From positions 1 through 64,000 of the forward strand of contig NZ_CADIKH010000024.1 in NCBI RefSeq assembly GCF_902859855.1: a stretch of 64,000 nucleotides of DNA. Reading direction: 5' to 3'. Source of the stretch: Paraburkholderia humisilvae. Its GTDB lineage: Bacteria > Pseudomonadota > Gammaproteobacteria > Burkholderiales > Burkholderiaceae. Of this stretch, positions 17,562-26,141 are shown piece by piece (position 1 is the first letter of the stretch; every line of letters starts with the position of its first letter). Under the pieces are notes generated by a model, which made no database searches, had not been told where the DNA came from, and was given only the letters and a program-made list of their open reading frames with translations. The translations under genes were made by a program, and so were the position numbers.

Positions 17562-20123
17562 TCACTTACGAATGGTGCCGCCGCGATTTGAGTTGCCCGG
17601 GGACTGGGGTAATGTTTCGCCGGACTGCCGCTCCGCCGTCAGCGGCTCATTGAGCACGCGCGGGTCCGACGGTACAGCGAGACCCGATCTGCGTCGGGCC
17701 GTACCGCCTGCATCCATGTTTTGCGCGCTCCCGGTCTGGGCATAATCATCCGCCTTCGACCATAGGCTACGTTCCTCCGATGACGTGTGTAACTGCATTT
17801 GCGGAACGGGTATCTCGATTCCTGCCTCGTCCATCTTGTGCTTGAGTCGTGCATTAAAAGCACGCGATACGCTCCACTGCTGCAGCGGCTGTGTCTTGAT
17901 CTGCCCTTTCACGACCATCCAGTTGGCATCGAACCGATCGAGTCCCCACACTTCGACGGGGCCCAGTATTTCAGCGCGGAAGTGAGGATCGTCCATCAGA
18001 TCGGTGCCCACTTCTACAATCAGGCGGTTCACTTCGTCTATGTCAGCTGAGAACGGCACCCGCACTTCAAATACCGCGTTGGCGAAATCGCGCGACAGGT
18101 TCTTCACGATCTTGATCTGCGAGAAAGGAATCGTATGAACTGCGCCCTGACCGTCGCGTAACCGTACCGTGCGGATCGTGAGGTCCATGACGGTGCCCGC
18201 ATGACCGCCGTCGACATCGATCCAGTCTCCCACTGAAATCGTTTCTTCAACAATGATGAAGAGCCCCGTGATCAGATCGGTGACAAGCGATTTCGCGCCA
18301 AACCCGACCGCAAGACCAATCACACCCGCACCCGCTAGCAGCGGTGTCAGATTGATGCCGAGACTCGCGGCAGCGATGACGGCCGCCAGGCTTGCAACCG
18401 TCACAAAGACTATGTTGCGCACGAGCGGCAACATGGTGCGCGCGCGTACGCCGGGATTGAGTGCCTTGCTACGCGAGCCGCTCGGACCCAGTGCTTCGAC
18501 AATGGCCGTGTCAATGAGAATCCACACGAACCAGGCGCCGAAGACCGTCACGATGACAGCGACCATCGCATGCCTGAAACCTGGCGTCATCGAACTATTT
18601 TTGATCAGCCGTGCGACCGGGCCGCTCCACAATTCCAGTTCGAATCGCAGATATCCAAGCCACATCATGAAAATGAAGAGCGTACCGGCGAAGCGCAAAA
18701 TGCGCATCAGATGCGGCGTGCGGCGCTGCGCGCGAGTATCCCTTCGCCGCGTCAGATTCAGCAGCAGCGCGGACACGAACAACGTGAGAACGAGTAATAG
18801 CGCACTGAGAACTGACGACTGCAATACGTCTCCCTGCGCGCCGCGCCCGTCGAGAATCGCGATGACCGATGCGATCGCGATCAGCAATATCGGAATGTGC
18901 CAGAGCGATGCGAGGATATCGAGCGCTTCCGTGGCGAACTTGTAGTCCCGCCTTTGGGCATAAGAGCGATTGCGGATCAGATGGGTGACCGGGCGCCGGA
19001 ATGCGAGCGCGAAGTAGGCGCTTAGGACTGCTGCGGCCAAATTGGCGAAGGTGGACACGAACCCCGCCAGACTCACCCCCATCTGACGCGTGACCTCCGG
19101 ATTGGCTGTCGCGTCGCCAAGCGCGCCACAGGCGCCGATCGCGAACAGCGGCCAGAGGCTGCGCGCGAGCAGTTGCCGTATGGCGACGCGCCGATGCGCT
19201 GTGCCGAACACCGAGAAAACGATCATGCAGATCGCCGAGAAGACCGCGCCCGTGACCGTCGCATAGGCGATCACCATCCCCAACGTGAGGCCAAGCGCCT
19301 CGGGCATCCGCTGAACGAGCATCAGCACGATAACGAATGCGACGATCCATGGCCCCGTCTGCTGCAACGCGAACGTTAACAGGTCGACCGATGTCGGATT
19401 CGGTCGCAGCACAACAGCCCAGCCATGGCGCACAAAGACGCGCCTCTGTAGATAGATCAGCAAGCTGGCGCACGCCCCCCATCCAGCAAGCGTCGCAATC
19501 ATGCCAATCAGGATCCGGCCCAACGATTCAGCACGTCCTCCCGTGAGAATGGTTCGCAATTCGCGGGCTGCGTCGTTGGAGCGCGCCGTCCAGAATTGCA
19601 ACAGGGTCTTGCCTTCATTCAGGTTGGTCTCGACAGACGCAATGCTGGACGCAATTGCTCCAAGCACGTCGCCATTGGCCTGTTTGGGTACAGGCGGCGA
19701 CGCTTGCTGGACATTTTGCGCGGCGTCCCGTAGTTGTTTCAACTGGTTGACCAGCGCTCTGCGCTGCGCGTCGCTGTCGAGCGTGGTGATCAGATTGTTC
19801 AGCGAGCGCGCCAGTTCCGCCTGACTGGCGGGCGAAGGAGACGACGCTTCTTGTGCCGCGGAGGCTGGCACGCCCCCTCCCGTCGCGGTGTTGAGGAAGC
19901 TCTGCAGCCCGGCGGGCAAAGGGGTCGCGGCTGCCGCATGGATGCATGCCGTAGACGCAGAGAGTACGCACGCTTGGGTCAGCTTCGTACAGGAGCGCCG
20001 CACGGCGTACTTCACATGAACACGCGCTTGGCGCACCCGACCGCCAGCATGCAGTAGAGCGAGGATCCGCCGGCAGGCAAAGGCCCGAACACGACTGGCC
20101 TTGCGCCGCATGAACGCTTTCAT
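17562..20123 (-). CDS. MscS-family mechanosensitive channel, long form
   Basis: About 853 residues. Start ATG 20123 has GGGGAGGG just upstream. A signal peptide and a periplasmic N-terminal region with a Gln-rich coiled coil (~residues 90-160) come first, then about ten membrane helices. The MscS core follows: the pore helix is LLAGAGVIGLAVGFGAKSL, followed by VEETISVGDWIDVDG and the beta domain with GAVHTIPFSQIKIVKN. The layout is that of YbiO/YjeP-like channels that release solutes on hypo-osmotic shock. The C-terminal ~70 residues are polar and variable. Confidence 0.9.
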   Translation of the reverse strand: MKAFMRRKASRVRAFACRRILALLHAGGRVRQARVHVKYAVRRSCTKLTQACVLSASTACIHAAAATPLPAGLQSFLNTATGGGVPASAAQEASSPSPASQAELARSLNNLITTLDSDAQRRALVNQLKQLRDAAQNVQQASPPVPKQANGDVLGAIASSIASVETNLNEGKTLLQFWTARSNDAARELRTILTGGRAESLGRILIGMIATLAGWGACASLLIYLQRRVFVRHGWAVVLRPNPTSVDLLTFALQQTGPWIVAFVIVLMLVQRMPEALGLTLGMVIAYATVTGAVFSAICMIVFSVFGTAHRRVAIRQLLARSLWPLFAIGACGALGDATANPEVTRQMGVSLAGFVSTFANLAAAVLSAYFALAFRRPVTHLIRNRSYAQRRDYKFATEALDILASLWHIPILLIAIASVIAILDGRGAQGDVLQSSVLSALLLVLTLFVSALLLNLTRRRDTRAQRRTPHLMRILRFAGTLFIFMMWLGYLRFELELWSGPVARLIKNSSMTPGFRHAMVAVIVTVFGAWFVWILIDTAIVEALGPSGSRSKALNPGVRARTMLPLVRNIVFVTVASLAAVIAAASLGINLTPLLAGAGVIGLAVGFGAKSLVTDLITGLFIIVEETISVGDWIDVDGGHAGTVMDLTIRTVRLRDGQGAVHTIPFSQIKIVKNLSRDFANAVFEVRVPFSADIDEVNRLIVEVGTDLMDDPHFRAEILGPVEVWGLDRFDANWMVVKGQIKTQPLQQWSVSRAFNARLKHKMDEAGIEIPVPQMQLHTSSEERSLWSKADDYAQTGSAQNMDAGGTARRRSGLAVPSDPRVLNEPLTAERQSGETLPQSPGNSNRGGTIRK

Positions 20124-20465
20124 TGACCCTCCCCATCGCAAAGGCAACGCCACTTCTGGATATATTCTTTACCCGATCGGCCTATCCCGGTAAGCGCTGA
20201 AGCGCAGTGTTCAGGAGAACAACATTGACTACATGATATTTAACATCCAATTCGATGATCAGAGTGGCCTCTATTTCACCTTTTCCGGCTCGTGCGTAAT
20301 AGATGGCAAGCGGTTATTAAACCTTTCAGATAGGCCATTCCCGTCATAAAGTGGTATTGCCCGGTTTGAAGGTACGGCCAGTAAGTTGACCAGGAATCGC
20401 AAGAGTCTTAAACCCGTCTTCTGGCGGTGCTGCGACGGCCACCAGCATTGAACAAGGGGAGCTTC
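20124..20465. other. Intergenic, no recognised gene
   Basis: The region upstream of the MscS-type gene on one strand and of the small protein on the other. No gene, repeat or stem-loop stands out. Confidence 0.35.
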
Positions 20466-20636
20466 ATGGCATTTGTGCTGCTGGCCGCGATTTTTCTCAC
20501 GTCGTCGGGATTTCTTGTCAGCAGTTTGCCGTCGCCGGCTCCGGCGACCGCGATTGCACCTGCCCCGACAGAGGCGATAGCACCTGTCTCAGCCCCCAGC
20601 CTTGGCGAAGGCACAGATGCGTGGTCTCGCGACTAA
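20466..20636 (+). CDS. Small single-span membrane or exported protein
   Basis: 56 residues from ATG 20466, with AAGGGGAG a few bases upstream. One hydrophobic helix (AFVLLAAIFLTSSGFLVSSL) is followed by an Ala/Pro-rich linker (PSPAPATAIAPAPTEAIAPV) and a polar end. No family recognised. An antisense frame covers the same DNA, but only this strand has a ribosome binding site and a signal-like helix. Confidence 0.5.
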   Translation: MAFVLLAAIFLTSSGFLVSSLPSPAPATAIAPAPTEAIAPVSAPSLGEGTDAWSRD

Positions 20637-20688
20637 GCCGCGAATCTCATGGACGCATTCCGCGCAAAACACAAACGAAGCTCGCGAT

Positions 20689-21093
20689 TCATCGCTTTTG
20701 TAGCGTCCAGTCCGTCGGGTTCGTACCGCAAAACATTGGGTGAAGATTCATCGACTGCCCTTTCGCATTCAGCATGACGGAAACACGACGGCAGGTCTTT
20801 TCCCCTTCGTGACTTGTACTTTCCGGGATCATCGTCGCGTCGATCGATACGCTGTTACCGGTGCCTTCGTTTGTCCATCGAGTTGTCTCGCCATCCTTTT
20901 TGTTGTTGAGCACGTCGGTCAGCGCAAGTTTGATCGAATCCACGTCGGGCTTTTTTATGTATGACATGGGCGTGTCATTGAGGAAGTTAAGGTTACTGGC
21001 CTGTGCGGCCGCCGTGGCAGCCAGCAGCGACGCCAGCAACGTCACACGCACGCGACAATTCAAGCGCGGGAAGTTCAGTTCTGGAATTGACAT
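20689..21093 (-). CDS. Exported protein with RT0821-like surface-antigen domain
   Basis: 134 residues. A signal peptide (LLASLLAATAAAQAS) of ~33 residues is followed by a compact domain, LNDTPMSYIKKPDVDSIK then TTRWTNEGTGNSVSIDATM. This resembles the Rickettsia RT0821/Lpp0805 surface-antigen domain common in proteobacterial envelope proteins (conserved W-x-N-xx-TGN pattern, then a Cys pair CRRV and FCGT). It likely resides in the periplasm or at the outer membrane. Function unknown. Confidence 0.7.
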   Translation of the reverse strand: MSIPELNFPRLNCRVRVTLLASLLAATAAAQASNLNFLNDTPMSYIKKPDVDSIKLALTDVLNNKKDGETTRWTNEGTGNSVSIDATMIPESTSHEGEKTCRRVSVMLNAKGQSMNLHPMFCGTNPTDWTLQKR

Positions 21094-21250
21094 ATAACAC
21101 CTCTCCTTTTGTCACCCGGCCGTTACCGTACCAAGGACTGAAGGCTGCCGGTCATAAGAAATTCGACACCGCCTGAAACGCATACGGACGAATACGACGC
21201 CGTTCGACTTTATCCGCGCGGAAGCCGGATGCTGCACCTGCGACAAGCGC

Positions 21251-21619
21251 TCAGCGTCCCATACGTCGATCGTAGCTGCGCGAGATGCGCGCGAGCAGGG
21301 TGGGATCGCGCGCGTCGCTTGAATTGAACTGCACGACCACACTGCCATCGGCTTGCTGGCTCACGCTCGCCGTCACGGTGCTGCCGTCGAGGCCGCCAAC
21401 GACCGTGCCGCTGCCCGGGTCCTGCACGGTAATGGCCAGGCCCTCATCGCGCATTGCGCCCGACGCGGCCGCGAAGGACTGGTTGAAGCTGGCCGGCGTC
21501 ATCACGACGGTGCCAGCAGGAGGTGCCGCATAGTATGGACATCCTGCCAGAGCCAGCAAAGACGCACAGATGGCCACGAGCAGAAGGCTGTTGCATTGCG
21601 GCTTATCCCACCGGTTCAT
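21251..21619 (-). CDS. Small lipoprotein of unknown function
   Basis: 122 residues with a lipoprotein signal (LLLVAICASLLALAGC; Cys at ~27). The mature part has a beta-rich repeat (GLAITVQDPGSGTVVGGLDG, then SVSQQADGSVVVQFNSSDAR) ending in ISRSYDRRMGR. A putative envelope lipoprotein; no defined family. Confidence 0.65.
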   Translation of the reverse strand: MNRWDKPQCNSLLLVAICASLLALAGCPYYAAPPAGTVVMTPASFNQSFAAASGAMRDEGLAITVQDPGSGTVVGGLDGSTVTASVSQQADGSVVVQFNSSDARDPTLLARISRSYDRRMGR

Positions 21620-21773
21620 CGTCGTTCCCCTCGTCTCTCCCGGCCCTGGAAATATGGCGTCGACCCAGCCGCTCGCGCCCCGGAACAGGCCCGCTCAAAA
21701 AACTGCTCGGTACACCGGAATATGTTTCAGCAGATGAGAGCGGCAGGATTTCCCATCGAATCGCCTGCGTCGA

Positions 21774-22454
21774 TCACCCGCCCAGCGCAATGATTGCCAT
21801 CGTCAGCAGAACGCCAAGTCCGGTCATCGCGATGCCCGCTTTCATTGCACCCGCGCCCGTGTAGCGTCCCAGCGCAAAGCCCGCGATGAAAAGAATCACG
21901 AGTGTCAGCACGCGCGAGGCGATCAGCGCCGCCTTGATATCCTCGATGACTAGAAACGGCAGCGCGACCGGGAAGGTTCCCAGCACAACCAGTAGAAAAA
22001 TGCCCAGCGCGCCGACGAAGTCATCAAGCACGAGATTCGCTCGTGGAGGCAACGTAGGCACGGCCGCGACGCGCGCACGAATCCGTTCCAGGTCAGTGTC
22101 TTCGACGAGCTGTTCCAGCCTCTCAGGCAACGCGTCACGCAGCGCGCGCACGGCGACCGCCTGGTCCTGCTCCCGCTGCACGGTCAGCGCGAGTTTCAGG
22201 CGCTGTCCTCGATCTGCGAGCGTGCGGACGAGATACATCACGGCGTCGGCAAGGCCCCACGCGAGATTGCATCCGAGTGCGGTGAGGAACATCTTGTACC
22301 CGGCGTCTTCTCCGGCGGTGACGGCCTTGACGGCGCCGACGAACGTCAGGGCCATGAACAGACCAAAACACAGCTCGCAGACGCGGTCCACGGTGTTGAG
22401 AATCGGTACGCGCTGTTCAGGTCCGGTGTGTCCGGCCGGTGTGATGGTATTCAT
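21774..22454 (-). CDS. VIT/CCC1-like integral membrane protein
   Basis: About 226 residues from ATG 22454 (GAGGCGAA upstream). Two N-terminal helices (LCFGLFMALTFVGAVKAV; FLTALGCNLAWGLADAVMYL) are followed by a charged cytoplasmic segment and three C-terminal helices (FLLVVLGTFPVALPFLVI and two more). The layout and the Asn/Asp in the first pair resemble the VIT family of iron/manganese transporters and their putative relatives. Metal-binding residues are only partly present, so transport is not assured. Confidence 0.6.
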   Translation of the reverse strand: MNTITPAGHTGPEQRVPILNTVDRVCELCFGLFMALTFVGAVKAVTAGEDAGYKMFLTALGCNLAWGLADAVMYLVRTLADRGQRLKLALTVQREQDQAVAVRALRDALPERLEQLVEDTDLERIRARVAAVPTLPPRANLVLDDFVGALGIFLLVVLGTFPVALPFLVIEDIKAALIASRVLTLVILFIAGFALGRYTGAGAMKAGIAMTGLGVLLTMAIIALGG

Positions 22455-22984
22455 TTCGCCTCGACTCCAGAGAGACAACGCGACATTGCGCTAGATGCCC
22501 ACGTGGACTGCTACGAGCAGTATATGAAAGCGACGCCAGATCGGCACCCTTATTTTGGTCCACTGAGGCAGGCGGGGGGAATTAGCGGACGGTGCCCGGC
22601 ATCGACCAACGATAGCGTCGGTTCGATTTCCCGGAAGCCGGGCATTCAGAATTAGCCAAATACTGAAGGACGCGAACGACCGTAATGACCGACAAGCCAC
22701 CGTTGACGGTCGCGTGGCCGAAAGGCGGCCTCGCGCCGCGCTGCGTTCCTGTGCCGATACCCGCTACTTTCTGAATCTGTAGCGCAGGCAAAATCGAAGT
22801 TCGGCTCATTCGCCTGCGATACTTGCCCCGCCACTTCGCCCCACCACGGCGTCCAGCCCGCGAAAGAAACCGTGCAGCGCTTGATGATAGACGCCGGGCT
22901 GTGAGTCCCGCGTCGGCAGCGCCAGTACGCAAGAGACTTCCGCGGTATCCGGTCAGGCCGCTGATCGCGTTCGCCCGACGGCGA
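22455..22984. other. Left boundary of the type III island, no recognised gene
   Basis: 530 bases between the VIT-like gene and the first effector candidate. Open frames exist on the minus strand but none has a family or ribosome binding site. No tRNA or direct repeat that would mark an integration site was found by eye. Confidence 0.35.
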
Positions 22985-23824
22985 TCAACTATCGCCGTCT
23001 GACCGGTTCGCCTCGGAATCCTCTTCATCTATCCTTGCCGGCCTTGGAGCGGCAACAAAATCTTCGAGATCCGGAGTGACTGGACGTTCGGATCGCAATG
23101 ACATGCGCCGGCCAACATCTGCAACGCTGAAGCGCCTTGGATGTTGCACAGACGCCCTGCGCGCTTCCGGTTCCACTGGTTTTTCCTTGATCACAACGGG
23201 TAGCTTTGCATGCATCTCTTTAGATATCTTACGTACTGTGACTTCATTCGGGTGCCTCAAATCGTACAGGGTACCGCCTTCAGCACGGTCGAACGCCTTG
23301 TCGCTAGACAACCCTTCGCCAGGAAACTCGCCCTTTACTAATTTTTCGGAAAGCAACATTCCCTTACTTAACACCAATGCTGCTTCACTATCGTTCCTGA
23401 TCTTGCTGCGTTCCACGGACTCGTTACGTCCAGCGAAGGCACTGGTGTCCGGATTCCAGCCAAATCGGACAGGAACCCCCTTGTCGACTCCCTTTACGCG
23501 ATCCTCACCCTTCTTGCCCAGCCGGAAAGCAGTTTGAAGATACGCGGGATCGCTCACGTCATGATCGGAGAGACCACTGTCTTTCAGCTGCTCGTCGGTT
23601 AGTACCGGCATGAGTTGAGACTCACTCGTTCCATGTGCAATGGTTACCGTTTTTCCCTTTTCAGCATGGGATTTCAAACCCTCTAGCATTTTGTTTCCGG
23701 AATGTGTTTGACCTATTTTGGTCAAGGCGCTTTCAGTCTTTATGAGAAACTCACTGTTGCCTCTGTCGCGTTCGATCTTGATGTGAGGATAGCTAGTGCT
23801 ATTTGTATCCATGGATGTCTTCAA
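22985..23824 (-). CDS. Candidate T3 effector, HopH1/XopG-like with lost metal site
   Basis: 279 residues. From about residue 25 to 212 the sequence follows the M91-like zinc-protease effectors (HopH1 of Pseudomonas, XopG of Xanthomonas): FLIKTESALTKIG, SGNKMLEGLK, FGWNPDTSAF, and the closing NEVTVRKI block. At the position of the HExxH helix it reads VLSKGMLLSEK (~151-161), so both His and the Glu are gone. The remaining C-terminus is Arg/Pro-rich and disordered. GC is lower than in its neighbours, as for other effectors. The best start is TTG 23824 (GGAG six bases before); ATG 23812 is the alternative. Only an imperfect hrpII-like box (GTCG-N16-TTCG, 23862-23885) lies upstream and is perhaps too close. 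The family call comes from remembered sequences. Confidence 0.6.
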   Translation of the reverse strand: MKTSMDTNSTSYPHIKIERDRGNSEFLIKTESALTKIGQTHSGNKMLEGLKSHAEKGKTVTIAHGTSESQLMPVLTDEQLKDSGLSDHDVSDPAYLQTAFRLGKKGEDRVKGVDKGVPVRFGWNPDTSAFAGRNESVERSKIRNDSEAALVLSKGMLLSEKLVKGEFPGEGLSSDKAFDRAEGGTLYDLRHPNEVTVRKISKEMHAKLPVVIKEKPVEPEARRASVQHPRRFSVADVGRRMSLRSERPVTPDLEDFVAAPRPARIDEEDSEANRSDGDS

Positions 23825-24476
23825 TTTTATCTCCAGAGTAAGACAACGTGATGCTCACCTTCGAACGATTCAGGAGCGCGACGACCGCGAGTTCTGGCAT
23901 CGAGTTGACGCATCGCATTCACAAGCTCAGCTCGATTTCGCGAAGCGTGCCTCAAGAGCATCGTTGCACCCGAAAACCCTCAATCGGCTTACCTATATGC
24001 ACCCGAGCCGGAGACCACCGGGCGTGTCAGGTCGTTCATTCCGTTGGCTCGTTGCTTCGTCGGTCATTTGATGGACCGCCTGGTTCCGTCGCGCGTTCAT
24101 CTTCCGAACTGATACCAATCTCGCTCGCACCATACCAGTCGGAGTACTCGCCATAGTTACGGAGGTATTTTTTGCTACGTTCTCCTGACCCGTCAGGATG
24201 TCCTGGAATTCAGTTTCCGGTAGATGGTGCGGTTCGTTCCGCACATATTTGACGCTCGCCACGAAACCTGGCATTTCCTGGGTCTTCAAACACGCGATCT
24301 GCGCTCTTCGTTTTTCAACGTCGTTGCTTCGCCAGTAATGCACGCCTCGCAAAGCAGTGGCAAATTCACCTCCTCAGCGCCTCAACATGCAACAGCAATC
24401 AGCGCGCCCTAAACCGAAACGGTCGAGCGCGCACGATTTCAGCACGGCCACGTTACGCGAGACAGTATTACACTGC
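23825..24476. other. Between two effector candidates, no firm gene
   Basis: 650 bases of lower GC. On the minus strand a 119-codon frame (24352 to 23993) exists but has only a TTG start and no well-placed ribosome binding site. A strong GAGGAGGTGA at about 24,365-24,375 (minus strand) leads only into a ~26-codon peptide. It might be a decayed effector gene. Confidence 0.35.
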
Positions 24477-25124
24477 CTACATGACCACACTTCCGTCAGC
24501 CGTAACAGTTAATGAATGATGGGGAGGTTGAAGTTGCATGTTGTTGCTGCCAAGGTTGAACCTACACTCATCCATGCACTCAGAAAGCTGATCTCTGAAC
24601 ATTTGCTGAGAGAATGGCGAGTCATTGGCCAGTCCGAATCCGACTACGAGGCGATGATCGCTTCCCTTGCGACGATTTACCGCGTCCATAAACGCGACCC
24701 TGGCGGTTGAGGGGCTGCCGCTGCGGGCGTCGGCACTGCTGCTGCCCATATCACTGCCATTGACGTGAAGCATCGTGCGATCGCGGTAAATGTGTGATAA
24801 CGGGTCGCGGTTCGTCATAAAGACAACGGCCGAACAGTCGTTAATCCCGGAAGTATGCAGAGTCTCGTCGCCCGTCGCGATACTGTGCTGAGAAACGCCG
24901 ACGGTCAGCACCTCGGCCCTGGCTGCATTCGCGCTGCCGAACGTCGTTGCCGCCCTTTGACTGGACGCGGATGCGTTTCTCGCGCCCGGCAGTCGAGGAT
25001 TTGTAGTCTGTGTCCGTGCGTGCTGCTGGTTCCCTTCAGTTTGTGTCCTTGGGATAGCGGGCATCGGATATAGGTCCTCCTGAACGACGGCGGCGTTGGA
25101 TCTTCTTGAGCAACTGGAACCCAT
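24477..25124 (-). CDS. Candidate T3 effector: myristoylation motif plus Cys deamidase-like signature
   Basis: 215 residues from ATG 25124 (GAGG five bases upstream). An in-frame GTG two codons earlier is less well placed. The N-terminus MGSSCSRRSN fits a host N-myristoylation signal (Gly2, Ser6) with a neighbouring Cys for palmitoylation. A Ser/Thr/Gln-rich secretion leader runs to ~70. A compact domain follows with THTSG-like TSGINDCSAVVF: Thr91 precedes Cys97 by six, as in BLF1-type and CheD-like deamidases, with His111 and His120 downstream (TMLHVNGSD). A perfect hrpII box lies 65 bases upstream of ATG. Enzyme class is inference. Confidence 0.6.
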   Translation of the reverse strand: MGSSCSRRSNAAVVQEDLYPMPAIPRTQTEGNQQHARTQTTNPRLPGARNASASSQRAATTFGSANAARAEVLTVGVSQHSIATGDETLHTSGINDCSAVVFMTNRDPLSHIYRDRTMLHVNGSDMGSSSADARSGSPSTARVAFMDAVNRRKGSDHRLVVGFGLANDSPFSQQMFRDQLSECMDECRFNLGSNNMQLQPPHHSLTVTADGSVVM

Positions 25125-25188
25125 TTTCACCTCAAAAAATTGATAAGGAATAGAAACCGTACCGCGTTCCGCGGCGCCAAAAAAAGAA

Positions 25189-25212
25189 CGAAACGATTGT
25201 GTGAGTCGCGAA
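25189..25212 (-). promoter_or_regulatory. hrpII/PIP box (perfect) for the 24,477-25,124 gene
   Basis: Minus strand TTCG-N16-TTCG (CGAA at 25189-25192 and 25209-25212 on the plus strand). A -10-like TACGGT follows after 27 bases, slightly short of the usual 30-32. Confidence 0.7.
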
Positions 25213-25315
25213 GCTCATGCGAGCTAGCTGCGCCAGCCTACTCAACCGCATCGATGCACAGCAGCACGACCACGATCTAACAACCGAACAGGTGACGACT
25301 CAACAATCCCCCACC

Positions 25316-25855
25316 CTAGCGAACGTTGGACGCATCCTTGATCGCAACCTCCGATCGTTGCCCCCCAGTCGTCTTATCCCCTTCCGGTCTCAAGACATGC
25401 CAACGCCGTAAAATTCCCTCGATCTGATGCGCGTACTGGTCACGCAAGGCCGGCGTAGCGGAATGATACGAACCCACCGCCGTCCAGGTATTCCCATAAG
25501 TGTTGATCTGCTGACGCAACAGCCAGGCCGCGATATACACATTCTTGCAAGGCGACATCAGCGCATCCTTGCCGATCCCGTAGCGGGAAAGCGCCGGCAA
25601 ATGCACCGTGTTGATCTGCATCAGCCCGTAATCAACCGATCCGTTCGTATTCAGGTTTCTCGCATCACCGTGATAATGCGACTCCTGCCAGGCAATGGCG
25701 CGAAGCACAAACGGGTTGACATGCTGCCATGCGGCAGCCTTATCGAAGCAATCGGCGTTAGCCGAAGTCCACGCAACGCAACCGAGGACCAGTGCGCACA
25801 GTCGCCATCTGGCGGAAACTGCTCCGCTGCGCGAGAAATCTCGATGGGTGTTCAT
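25316..25855 (-). CDS. T3SS-associated lytic transglycosylase (HpaH/IagB-like)
   Basis: 179 residues. A signal peptide (ALVLGCVAWTSANA, cleavage near 35) precedes a goose-type SLT domain. It has the catalytic Glu in AIAWQESHYH, then VDYGLMQINTVH, CKNVYIAAWLL and GSYHSATPA, the four conserved family blocks. Such enzymes open the peptidoglycan for the secretion apparatus. An hrpII-like box with spacing 17 instead of 16 lies 85 bases upstream (25940-25964). Its place inside the effector cluster supports a T3SS role. Confidence 0.88.
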   Translation of the reverse strand: MNTHRDFSRSGAVSARWRLCALVLGCVAWTSANADCFDKAAAWQHVNPFVLRAIAWQESHYHGDARNLNTNGSVDYGLMQINTVHLPALSRYGIGKDALMSPCKNVYIAAWLLRQQINTYGNTWTAVGSYHSATPALRDQYAHQIEGILRRWHVLRPEGDKTTGGQRSEVAIKDASNVR

Positions 25856-25939
25856 CTCGAATAGGCCCTAGCTTGAGCGTACCGTGTTCAAACATCGTTG
25901 AACTCTGCCATGGTGAAACGTAGGCTACTCTGCTTCACG

Positions 25940-25964
25940 CGAAGCATTACCTACTTCTGCCGAA
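25940..25964 (-). promoter_or_regulatory. hrpII-like box, spacing 17, for the transglycosylase gene
   Basis: CGAA at 25940-25943 and 25961-25964 on the plus strand, i.e. TTCG-N17-TTCG on the minus strand. One base longer than the consensus and without a clear -10, so activity is uncertain. Confidence 0.4.
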
Positions 25965-26141
25965 AGCGGCAAACCATCGAATCCAGTGAAGTGGTGCTAA
26001 GCACGTTCGTCACAAGCAACTCGCTCAGCCCCTGAATCAAATTCGTGACACGTCACAGTATTGCGTGTCAAGACGGGACGATGTAGCGAGCCCACGTTAA
26101 GGTCATGAACCGACGTCAAAGAAATTCAGAGGCTCCAGGCG

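Noticed and set aside
22582..23028. 148-codon minus-strand frame left of the HopH1-like gene
   Set aside because: It is Arg-rich as expected for a chance frame, overlaps the end of the effector gene, and has no ribosome binding site.
23862..23885. hrpII-like GTCG-N16-TTCG before the HopH1-like gene
   Set aside because: One mismatch and only 38 bases from the start codon, too close for box, -10 and leader.
23993..24352. 119-codon minus-strand frame between two effector candidates
   Set aside because: It has only a TTG start, the good ribosome binding site nearby belongs to another frame, and no family likeness was seen.
26006..26064. Possible PIP box before the UIM protein gene
   Set aside because: TTCG at 26042 is followed by TTGC after 15 bases, not TTCG; too far from the consensus.
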